DNA of 7,819 bases, from positions 1 through 7,819 of the forward strand of contig JAPPKT010000455.1 of the NCBI GenBank assembly GCA_028819675.1, in the 5' to 3' direction. The notes below the pieces were generated by a model. That model was given only the letters and a program-made list of their open reading frames with translations, did not search any database and was not told the DNA's origin. Shown here in pieces: positions 1 through 6,117 of the stretch. The position numbers and the translations under genes are program-made. The DNA comes from Caldilineaceae bacterium (GTDB lineage: Bacteria > Chloroflexota > Anaerolineae > Caldilineales > Caldilineaceae). The first letter of the stretch is position 1, and each line of letters starts with the position of its first letter.

Positions 1-836
1 TGGAAGTGGCTGAGCGGGGGCCGGTCAGCGTAGGCGACCGGGTGGTTGTACTGCCGCAGTTTTCGTGCGGCCGCTGTCATCTCTGCATGAGCGGCGACTA
101 TATTTACTGCGAAGAGAGCCACGATTTCGCCGCGGTGCATGGTTCGATGGCCGGCGCGGGCACATTTGCCCACTACACGCTGAAGCCGGCGTGGCTTCTG
201 CCGAGGCTGCCCGACGACGTGACCTATGCGGAGGCGACGATGGCTATTGATGGGATCGGCGCCTCCTTTGGCGGGTTCGAGGCCATTGGTGTCAACTCGC
301 AGGACACGGTGCTGGTCACCGGGCTGGGGCCGGTTGGGCTGGGTGCAGTGGTGAACGCACGTTTTCGCAATGCGCGGGTGATCGGCGTCGAACCGGCGCC
401 GTGGCGGGCCAACCGGGCGCTGGAGATGGGGGCGGAGGCGGTACTCGATCCCAACGACCCGGATATTCTGCGGAGAATCCGCGACCTGACAGAGGGCCGA
501 GGTGTGGATTGTGCGGTCGACTGCTCCGGCCGCGTCGCAGCAGAGCGGCTATGCATTGACGCGACCCGCCGGCGGGGCCGCGTGGCTTTTGTCGGCGAAT
601 GCCGGGATGAGCTTACCATTACCGTCAGTTTCGACATGATCCGCAAAGGGTTGACCGTCGTCGGATCCTGGCTTTACAATATGGGCGACTACGCCAAAGT
701 GATGAAGGTTATCCGGCAATCACCCCTCATCGATCTGCTGATCAGCCATCAGTTGCCGATGAGCCAGTTGCAGACAGGATTCGGACTGCTGGCACAGGGT
801 GAAGCCGCCAAGATCGTGGTTGACCCCTGGGCATAG
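1..836 (+). CDS. Zinc-dependent medium-chain alcohol/polyol dehydrogenase, 3' part (5' end outside window)
   Basis: This is an NAD(P)-dependent dehydrogenase of the medium-chain (MDR) superfamily, likely cytosolic, oxidising a secondary alcohol or polyol; the substrate cannot be read from sequence. The reading frame is already open at the left edge, so a GTG at position 6 is an internal codon and the N-terminal 50-60 residues with the first catalytic zinc ligands are missing. Counting from that GTG codon, a structural-zinc lobe is seen as C21-x2-C24-x2-C27-x7-C35 (CGRCHLC...YC). The Rossmann motif GLGPVG lies at 106-111. An acidic residue ending the second strand (E129, VIGVE) suggests a preference for NAD over NADP. 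D82 sits near where the family often has a further catalytic-zinc residue. The end at PWA-stop is normal for the family. Two PhyH dioxygenase genes follow on the same strand after a 62-base gap, suggesting an oxidative operon. The family call is firm; the specific enzyme is unknown. Confidence 0.9.
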   Translation, partial: EVAERGPVSVGDRVVVLPQFSCGRCHLCMSGDYIYCEESHDFAAVHGSMAGAGTFAHYTLKPAWLLPRLPDDVTYAEATMAIDGIGASFGGFEAIGVNSQDTVLVTGLGPVGLGAVVNARFRNARVIGVEPAPWRANRALEMGAEAVLDPNDPDILRRIRDLTEGRGVDCAVDCSGRVAAERLCIDATRRRGRVAFVGECRDELTITVSFDMIRKGLTVVGSWLYNMGDYAKVMKVIRQSPLIDLLISHQLPMSQLQTGFGLLAQGEAAKIVVDPWA

Positions 837-898
837 CGACAGGATGAGCCGTCGACCAGTCCACCAAGACTCACACAGTGAATTGGAGCAGAAGAACG

Positions 899-1825
899 AT
901 GGATCTCTCGATTTCGCCCAGTTTTCAAGGCAGTCTACTCGATACGTCGCCAGAGGCGTTTGGGCCGCTGCGCTCGTCGAGCGACGCTCTTTCCGACATG
1001 AAGGAGCTACGCTGGCGGTTTGAGCAGGATGGCTATTTGTACCTACCCGGCCTGCTGGATCGCAGCCTTGTCCTGGAGGCCCGGCTCGGGATGCTGAGGA
1101 AGCTGGAGGTTGCGGGCTGTCTGGACCCGGACTATCCCTTGGAGGAAGGCGTTGCCCACGCCGACTTTGAGAATGCATTCATGGTGGAGTTGACCAAGGA
1201 CAACGCCCCTCTTCTCAAGCTGCTCTATGACGGGCCGATGATGGCGTTCTACGAACAGTTTCTGGGAGGGGAGGTGCGCCATTTCGACTATACCTGGTGC
1301 CGTTCGAAACCGCCGGGCGAGACAACTGCAACGCCGCCCCATTACGACATTGTCTTTATGGGGCGGGGAACACAGCGTCTGTACACGAGTTGGACGCCGC
1401 TGGGCGACATGCCCATCGAGATGGGCGGATTAATGATCCTGGAGAACTCCCATCGCTTTGAAGAGATCAAGGCAGACTACGGGACTTTGGACGTAGACGC
1501 TTACTGCACCAACTATCCGGATGCCGCTGAGATCGAATCGGGGGAGAAGCTGTGGCAAAATCCCAATGGCGGCGCCTATTCCCTGGATGCTATCGCCGCG
1601 CGGGCCGAATTAAAGAGTCGCTGGCTGACCACCGAATATGCGATGGGTGATCTGCTGGTGTTCAGCATGTACACGATGCATGCCAGCATGGACAACCAGA
1701 CGAACCAGATCCGGCTCTCCACCGACACGCGCTACCAGCTGGCCTCGGAACCGGTGGACGAGCGGTGGATTGGGGACAATCCGATTGCCCACGGTTTGGA
1801 ATCCAAGCGCGGTATGATCTGTTGA
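899..1825 (+). CDS. Phytanoyl-CoA dioxygenase (PhyH) family Fe(II)/2-oxoglutarate oxygenase, 308 aa
   Basis: This is predicted to be a non-heme iron, 2-oxoglutarate-dependent oxygenase that hydroxylates a small organic substrate with release of succinate and CO2; the substrate is unknown. The double-stranded beta-helix ligands are visible: H148-x-D150 (PPHYD), a distal H261 (YTMHASMDNQ) and R272 (IRLSTDTR), the likely 2-oxoglutarate carboxylate binder. The N-terminal part (about residues 35-60, RFEQDGYLYLPGLL) is the usual PhyH opening. The ATG at 899 is preferred because GGAG lies 10 bases upstream (885-888); a GTG at 878 in the same frame would add only seven residues and would include that ribosome-binding site. 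The spacing between HxD and the distal His is 111 residues, with an acidic/Tyr-rich insert at about 190-245. Size and ligand spacing resemble the larger PhyH enzymes such as ectoine hydroxylase, but I do not see the EctD signature, so EctD is not proposed. It follows the dehydrogenase and precedes a second PhyH gene. Confidence 0.9.
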   Translation: MDLSISPSFQGSLLDTSPEAFGPLRSSSDALSDMKELRWRFEQDGYLYLPGLLDRSLVLEARLGMLRKLEVAGCLDPDYPLEEGVAHADFENAFMVELTKDNAPLLKLLYDGPMMAFYEQFLGGEVRHFDYTWCRSKPPGETTATPPHYDIVFMGRGTQRLYTSWTPLGDMPIEMGGLMILENSHRFEEIKADYGTLDVDAYCTNYPDAAEIESGEKLWQNPNGGAYSLDAIAARAELKSRWLTTEYAMGDLLVFSMYTMHASMDNQTNQIRLSTDTRYQLASEPVDERWIGDNPIAHGLESKRGMIC

Positions 1826-1873
1826 TCCGCCGAATATAGCTAAACACATTGTCACAATCGGAAAGGCCGCGGG

Positions 1874-2644
1874 ATGGCATCACTGCAGCAGGCGTTTTGG
1901 GAGATGGAAGTTTACGGCTTCACGCTGTTGGAGGGCGTTCTGAGTGGGGCGGAGGTGGAGGCTCTGCGCGCGTCGCTGGCAGGGTGGGCGGCGAAGCTCG
2001 GGGGCGAGCAGCGATTTCTGGGTCAGGCCGGGCACGTGAGCAACCTACCCGTACTTGAGCCGCTGTACCACCCGTTGATCGACCATCCGCGTACGCTGCC
2101 AGTGATCGAGTATGTTCTGGGGAAACAGATCATCCTGGGCAGCCTGAACGCGCGCATTGTCAGGCCAGGGGACCCGGTGCAGGGTCTACACAGCGATATC
2201 CGCGCCGATCTGTTGAATATGGGCTCGCCGGTGATGGTCAATACGGTCTGGCTGCTGGACGACTTCACGTCGGAAAACGGGGGCACGCGCATCGTGCCCG
2301 GCTCGCATCGGAGCGGGATGGCCGGGCCGCCGGAGGGGATGGACGTGAAGCATGTCCACCAGCTGGTTGCGCCGGCGGGCAGTGTCCTTGTTTTCAACGG
2401 CCAGTGCTGGCACGGTGGCGGGGCCAACCAGACGTCGACCGACCGCCATGCGCTGTTCGGCCACTACCGCAAGAGCGCGCTGATCTTCCAGGTCGATCCT
2501 CACGACGGTTTCCAGGAGGGCTGGCTGGACGATCTGTCGCCCCGCCAGCGCGAGTTGCTGCGCATGGACAACGGCCTGGCCGCGCCCCACGCGGCGGATA
2601 GCCATCTGCGCGTTTCGTTTTCGCGCGGTAAGAAGAGGGATTGA
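1874..2644 (+). CDS. Second PhyH-family Fe(II)/2-oxoglutarate oxygenase, 256 aa
   Basis: This is a second predicted non-heme iron, 2-oxoglutarate-dependent hydroxylase, of compact PhyH type. All core residues are present: H106-x-D108 (GLHSD), the GGTRIVPGSH turn at about 136-145, distal H180 in VFNGQCWHGGGAN, N185, and R191 (DRHALFGHY) as the likely 2-oxoglutarate binder. The HxD-to-His spacing is 74 residues, much shorter than in the upstream PhyH protein, and the two share little beyond the motif residues, so they are distant paralogs and not a recent duplication. The ATG at 1874 is supported by a purine-rich GGAAAGG (1860-1866) seven bases upstream. The gene follows the first PhyH gene by 48 bases on the same strand and is probably in the same transcript. 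The C-terminus is basic (RGKKRD), and the stop codon lies inside a hairpin. Substrate unknown; the wider family includes enzymes acting on phytanoyl-CoA, halogenated and secondary-metabolite substrates. Confidence 0.92.
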   Translation: MASLQQAFWEMEVYGFTLLEGVLSGAEVEALRASLAGWAAKLGGEQRFLGQAGHVSNLPVLEPLYHPLIDHPRTLPVIEYVLGKQIILGSLNARIVRPGDPVQGLHSDIRADLLNMGSPVMVNTVWLLDDFTSENGGTRIVPGSHRSGMAGPPEGMDVKHVHQLVAPAGSVLVFNGQCWHGGGANQTSTDRHALFGHYRKSALIFQVDPHDGFQEGWLDDLSPRQRELLRMDNGLAAPHAADSHLRVSFSRGKKRD

Positions 2645-2666
2645 CGTTTCCGACAGCGAAAGTCAA
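2641..2666. other. Hairpin overlapping the stop codon of the second PhyH gene
   Basis: TTGAC-(G)-TTTC pairs with GAAA-GTCAA around a seven-base loop, giving a nine-pair stem with one bulged G. It overlaps the TGA at 2642-2644. There is no T-run after it on the plus strand. On the minus strand it would be followed by a pyrimidine-rich stretch (TCCCTCTTCTT), so it might help end rhaB transcription or protect a 3' end. The inverted repeat is directly visible; the role is inferred and uncertain. Confidence 0.35.
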
Positions 2667-2840
2667 GAGCGGTATGAAAGAGAGGGTGCCTAGCCCGTCT
2701 TTGCACTATTTGCTGGGCAGGTCACTCTGGATATCGTATTGCGTCGTCAGAGTAGAAATCTCTGTACGCGGACGGATGTGGAGCGAAGTCCTATTGGCGT
2801 TTTCCGAACCTCTTTGATTTCTTCCGTGTAAAGTCTCTTG
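2645..2840. other. Convergent intergenic region between PhyH gene and rhaB
   Basis: This 196-base gap separates two convergent transcription units. No open frame with a credible start and family match is seen. Besides the hairpin at its left edge, it holds an inverted repeat ACTCTG (2724-2729) / CAGAGT (2748-2753) with an 18-base loop. I see no stem followed by a clear T-run on either strand, so no classical intrinsic terminator can be called. Confidence 0.5.
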
Positions 2841-4283
2841 CTATGGGACGGCTGGCATTTCTACGTCCTGCCAAGCATCCTCCTCTTCCGGCTCGAACCG
2901 CTCCAATTCTCCTAATCCAGAGACCAACTGACGGCCCTCGTCGAGGTTCTTCAACTCGCCGAGGCTGATGAGCTGCACGAGCGCGTTGCCGATTACGGTG
3001 GCTTCGCTGGGACCGGCCAGGACGGGGATGCCGGTGGCGTCGGCGGTGAGCTGGTTGAGGAGCTGGTTGCGGGAGCCGCCGCCAACTACGTGAATAACCT
3101 CGAGCGGCCGTCCTGTCAGGGTCTGCAACTCCTGGAGAACATCGCGGTAGGCCAGGGCCAGGCTTTCGAATACGCAGCGGGCGATGTCGGCGTCACTCTG
3201 CGGAAGAGGCTGGCCGCTCTGTTGGCAAAAGGCTTGGATGTGGGCGGGGTGGTCGCCAGGTGGTAGGAAACGGTCGTCGTTGGGATCGACGAAGGAGCGC
3301 AGGGGCTCGGCCGCCTCTGCGAGCGAGACCAATTCCGGGTAGGTGTAGGACCGGCCTTGCTGTTCCCAGGTAGACCGGCACTGCTGCAGGAGCCACAGGC
3401 CCATCACGTTTTTGAGCAAGCGGAATGTTCCGTATACGCCGCCTTCGTTGGTGGCGTTGACGGCGAGGGCGGCATCATTTACGACGGGCTGCGCTTCTTC
3501 CAGACCGACGAGACTCCAGGTGCCGCTGCTGATATAGGCGAAGTTTTCGGTCTGAGCAGGGACGCCGGCGACTGCACTGCCTGTGTCGTGACAGGCAGGT
3601 GCGATGACAGGGATGTCATCAAAGGTCCCGAGGCGAGTTCCCGGCTGCACGACCTCCGGGAAGAGGTCTAGAGGGATTGCGAGCGTGTCCAGGAGTTCGC
3701 CGGCCCAGGAGCGGGTGAAGGGGTTGAGCATCTGGGTGGTGGTGGCGTTGCTGAATTCGCACACCTGGGCGCCACTCAACCAGAAGTTGAGCAGATCGGG
3801 AACGGTGAGGAATCGGGCTGCGATCTGCAACTGGGGCGAACGAGTTTCTATGAGGCTCATCATCTGGTAAAGGGTATTGATGGCCATGAACTGGATTCCG
3901 GTCTGCGCGAAAACCTCTGCCTTGGGAACGCGGGCGAAGACGGCGTCGAGCATCCCCTCGGTGCGACTGTCGCGGTAGCAGACGGGGTTGCCGATGAGAT
4001 TGTTGTTGCGGTCGAGGAGGCCGAAGTCGACGCCCCAAGTGTCGACGGCGAGGCTGGCGGGGGGTCCGGCGGTGTGGGCCCTGCTGCGGCTAATGCCGGC
4101 CTGCACCTCTCGCCAGAGGTGGAGAATGTCCCATTGGAGGACGCCGTTGACGGTCAGCGCGTAGTTGGGAAAGCGATGGACCTCTTCCAGCTGCAGGCCG
4201 GAGCCATCGAAGTGCACTGCCATCACCCGGCCGGACTCGGCGCCGATATCGATGGCGAGAACGGTGATGTGTCTCTCTGTCAT
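2841..4283 (-). CDS. rhaB: Rhamnulokinase (FGGY carbohydrate kinase), 480 aa
   Basis: RhaB phosphorylates L-rhamnulose with ATP to give L-rhamnulose 1-phosphate, the second step of L-rhamnose breakdown in the cytosol. The protein has the FGGY two-domain kinase layout: phosphate-1 motif AIDIGAESGR at 10-19, the rhamnulokinase-typical DTWGVDFGLLD (81-91) followed by YRDSR (103-107), the catalytic-base motif ACHDTGSAV with D233, GTWSLVG at 254-260, NEGGVYGTFRLLKNVMGLW at 279-297, the adenosine-site VGGGSRNQLLNQLTADATG at 400-418, and GPSEATVIGNA at 424-434. Length fits the family (about 480-490). The ATG at 4283 gives an N-terminus that starts just before the first kinase strand; a weak GGAT lies eight bases upstream. 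The gene lies 66 bases downstream of rhaA on the same strand, so an rhaAB operon is likely. The C-terminal 20 residues are strongly acidic. Identification as rhamnulokinase instead of xylulokinase or fuculokinase rests on the motifs and the rhaA neighbour. Confidence 0.95.
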   Translation of the reverse strand: MTERHITVLAIDIGAESGRVMAVHFDGSGLQLEEVHRFPNYALTVNGVLQWDILHLWREVQAGISRSRAHTAGPPASLAVDTWGVDFGLLDRNNNLIGNPVCYRDSRTEGMLDAVFARVPKAEVFAQTGIQFMAINTLYQMMSLIETRSPQLQIAARFLTVPDLLNFWLSGAQVCEFSNATTTQMLNPFTRSWAGELLDTLAIPLDLFPEVVQPGTRLGTFDDIPVIAPACHDTGSAVAGVPAQTENFAYISSGTWSLVGLEEAQPVVNDAALAVNATNEGGVYGTFRLLKNVMGLWLLQQCRSTWEQQGRSYTYPELVSLAEAAEPLRSFVDPNDDRFLPPGDHPAHIQAFCQQSGQPLPQSDADIARCVFESLALAYRDVLQELQTLTGRPLEVIHVVGGGSRNQLLNQLTADATGIPVLAGPSEATVIGNALVQLISLGELKNLDEGRQLVSGLGELERFEPEEEDAWQDVEMPAVP

Positions 4284-4349
4284 TTGTCATCCAGTTCCGT
4301 TTTTGCCTGACTGGGGGCAGACGGTCATCCGCTGTGATGGAGTGCGTTG

Positions 4350-5624
4350 TCAGTCGCGCAGCGACTGTACATCCTTCTCGTACTGCCTGATTTCCTGCAT
4401 AAAGGCCATGCCCACGGGCACATCCTGCTGTAGACAGTGGTAGTCCCATACGGCCGCGTGGGGCATGGCCTTCAACTCTTCCATCAGCGCCAGGCGGGTG
4501 GTGTAATCGGCATTGCGTTCGATCTCCTGCATCGTTTCCCTTGGCTCCAGCAGGGCCAGCAGGAGGGCTCGCAGCGAATTGCGTGTGCCGATGGCCCAGG
4601 CGGCCACGCGGTTGATGCTGGCGTCGAAGAAGTCCAAGCCAATGTGCACGCGGTCGAGATGGTCCCCGCGCACGATCTCCTGCATGATCGCCTGCAGCTC
4701 GTCGCTGAAGGTGACGACATGGTCGCTGTCCCAGCGTACGCCGCGGCTCACATGGAGGACCAGCTCCGATACGAAGAGCAGACAGGCAGATATCTTATCG
4801 GAGATGACCTCGGTCGGGTGAAAGTGGCCGGCGTCGAGGCAGAGGGCCTGGCCGTTCTGCGCAGCATAGCCCAGATAGAATTCGTGTGAGCCGACGACGT
4901 AACTCTCTGAACCGAGGCCGAAGAGTTTACATTCGATGGCGTCGCGGTTGTGGCTGGGATCGATTTCCTTCTCGAATATCTGGTCCAAGGCATCTTTCAG
5001 GAGCCGGCGGGGCGTTGTGCGATCGCTAGGCGTGTCTTTGAGGCCGTCGGGGATCCAGATATTTGTCATTGCGGGCGTGCCCAGCTCTTTGCCGAAGAAG
5101 CTGCCGATCTCGCGGCAGGCGATGCAGTGCTGGATCCAGAACTGGCGGATGTCGTTGTCGTAGGAGGCCAGGGTGAAGCCATCTTCGGCCAGAGGGTGGG
5201 AGAATAGCGTGGGGTTGAAGTCGATGCCGCGGCCGTTTTCTTTGGCCCAGTCTGCCCAGCCCTGAAAGTGGCGCGGCTCGATCTCGTTGCGGGCCGGCTT
5301 TTCATCGGTATCGGGGTACATGGCGTGAAGATTGAGGCGGTGATTGCCGGGGATGATGCTGTAGGCGATGTCCAAATCGCTGCGCAGCTCGTCCACGGTG
5401 CGGGCGCGGCCGGGATAGTTGCCGGTGGCCATGAGGCCGCCGCCCAGGCCCCGGCCCGGTTCTTCAAAGCCGAGGACGTCGTCGCCCTGCCAGCAGTGGA
5501 GGCTGATGGGGACGCCGCGCAGCGTTGCCAGGGCCTGCTCCGTGTCCACGCCGATGGCCGCGTACCGTTCCTGGGCGAGGGCGTATGCGTCTTCGATTTG
5601 TCTTGATGTCGTAGCGAAGTTCAT
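4350..5624 (-). CDS. rhaA: L-rhamnose isomerase, 424 aa
   Basis: RhaA interconverts L-rhamnose and L-rhamnulose with divalent metal, the first committed step of rhamnose use. The sequence is plainly of the E. coli RhaA type along its whole length ([91 protein letters not shown]). Counted from the chosen start, the residues matching the E. coli metal ligands as I recall them are all kept: E231, D264, H267, H291, D299, D301 and D331. The ATG at 5624 is chosen because GGAG stands seven bases upstream (GGAGTAACCTG) and the resulting length is close to the roughly 419 residues of E. coli; an in-frame GTG at 5684 would add 20 residues with no family likeness. rhaB follows directly. No rhamnose aldolase, mutarotase or transporter is in the window. 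The long upstream gap probably holds its promoter. Confidence 0.97.
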   Translation of the reverse strand: MNFATTSRQIEDAYALAQERYAAIGVDTEQALATLRGVPISLHCWQGDDVLGFEEPGRGLGGGLMATGNYPGRARTVDELRSDLDIAYSIIPGNHRLNLHAMYPDTDEKPARNEIEPRHFQGWADWAKENGRGIDFNPTLFSHPLAEDGFTLASYDNDIRQFWIQHCIACREIGSFFGKELGTPAMTNIWIPDGLKDTPSDRTTPRRLLKDALDQIFEKEIDPSHNRDAIECKLFGLGSESYVVGSHEFYLGYAAQNGQALCLDAGHFHPTEVISDKISACLLFVSELVLHVSRGVRWDSDHVVTFSDELQAIMQEIVRGDHLDRVHIGLDFFDASINRVAAWAIGTRNSLRALLLALLEPRETMQEIERNADYTTRLALMEELKAMPHAAVWDYHCLQQDVPVGMAFMQEIRQYEKDVQSLRD

Positions 5625-5667
5625 CAGGTTACTCCATATTGGCGGGGACGTTAGTGCTATAGGTTTG

Positions 5668-5682
5668 GCCCTGGGGCAGGGC
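5668..5682 (-). other. GC-rich hairpin in the rhaA 5' leader
   Basis: On the minus strand GCCCTG-CCC-CAGGGC forms a perfect six-pair stem with a three-base loop, flanked by GGT and ACC that could add pairs across an internal loop. It ends about 44 bases before the rhaA ATG and lies upstream of the GGAG ribosome-binding site. No T-run follows, so it is not a standard terminator. It may be an mRNA leader structure or a chance GC-rich repeat. Confidence 0.35.
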
Positions 5683-5870
5683 ACCGCGCAGGTGGGGCGA
5701 GTCTTGTGCGGGGGCGTACTTAGCGGATTTTCTTGTACAGTTCATAGTGCTTTGCATCACGCGGTTCTGGGTCAATTGAATGTACATGGCAGCGACAGGC
5801 TCGGTTCATCGCTTAGCAACGGGCGCTTCTCAGGGGACGCTGCGGCCAAGTAGCGGCTGAGGCGAGAATT

Positions 5871-5886
5871 TTGCCAGATACGGTTG
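5871..5886. promoter_or_regulatory. Degenerate copy of the palindromic operator candidate
   Basis: TTGCCAGATACGGTTG matches the perfect palindrome at 5927-5942 in 11 of 16 positions, including the blocks TTGCC and ATACGG at the same spacing. The starts of the two sites are 56 bases apart. A strong site and a weaker second site in one upstream region is a common layout for a repressor that binds cooperatively or loops DNA. The match is seen directly; the regulator role is inferred. Confidence 0.35.
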
Positions 5887-5926
5887 GCGCAGGAGGGCAC
5901 ATTGCGGCGCTATTGGCAGAGGCACT

Positions 5927-5942
5927 TTGCCGTATACGGCAA
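5927..5942. promoter_or_regulatory. Perfect 16-base palindrome, candidate operator for rhaAB
   Basis: TTGCCGTATACGGCAA reads the same on both strands with no mismatch. A second GTATAC core follows 18 bases away (5950-5955). On the minus strand, TACAAT (complement of 5947-5952) resembles a -10 box just before the palindrome, which would place the palindrome at about +1 to +16 of an rhaA transcript; no good -35 box is seen. The position upstream of rhaA fits a repressor operator. Regulator family is not assigned: a GTATAC centre is compatible with GntR-type sites, while LacI-type sites usually centre on CG. Confidence 0.5.
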
Positions 5943-6117
5943 TTCGATTGTATACCTATTCTCTCTCAGCCCTCAGCAGTCATGACAAAAGAGGGCATAA
6001 ATCCGGTTCAGCAATGCGCGCGCCGGTACCGGACATTGAGGGGGAAGCCGCTCCAGCCTGTGTTGTGGTGAAACGGCTGCGGTGAAGAGTTCGAAATTCG
6101 CCGATCGGCCATCCTCC

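Larger units (their letters stand above)
5625..6117. other. 493-base non-coding region between dnaE and rhaA (likely rhaAB control region)
   Basis: This gap lies downstream of dnaE and upstream of rhaA, both on the minus strand. No convincing gene is seen; short open frames here lack ribosome-binding sites and family likeness. It holds a perfect 16-base palindrome (5927-5942), a degenerate copy (5871-5886), a GC-rich hairpin (5668-5682), two TGTACA palindromes (5734-5739, 5781-5786), and a CCGGTACCGG palindrome (6023-6032). Base composition is visibly more AT-rich in parts than in the flanking genes. No tRNA fold and no riboswitch family I recognise is visible. Confidence 0.6.

Noticed and set aside
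224..646. Open frame antisense to the dehydrogenase
   Set aside because: It lies fully opposite a clear MDR dehydrogenase and has an Arg/Ser/Thr-rich composition typical of a shadow frame.
878..898. In-frame GTG at 878 as the start of the first PhyH gene
   Set aside because: It adds only seven residues and places the GGAG ribosome-binding site inside the coding region; the ATG at 899 fits that site.
1848..1858. ATTGTCACAAT inverted repeat between the two PhyH genes
   Set aside because: The arms are five bases with a one-base centre, so it cannot form a hairpin, and no promoter-like context was seen.
5625..5684. N-terminal extension of rhaA from a GTG at 5684
   Set aside because: The extra 20 residues have no likeness to RhaA, they run through a GC-rich hairpin, and the ATG at 5624 has a GGAG seven bases upstream.
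5734..5786. Pair of TGTACA palindromes in the rhaA leader
   Set aside because: Six-base palindromes are common; their 47-base spacing is not a whole number of helical turns and the flanks do not match, so a paired operator is not supported.
5871..6071. Possible 66-residue plus-strand small protein starting at TTG
   Set aside because: There is no good ribosome-binding site, the start codon is weak, the frame overlaps the palindromic sites, and the product resembles nothing I know.
6100..6109. GCCGATCGGC just after the dnaE stop as a terminator
   Set aside because: As a hairpin it has only three pairs around a GATC loop and no clear T-run follows.
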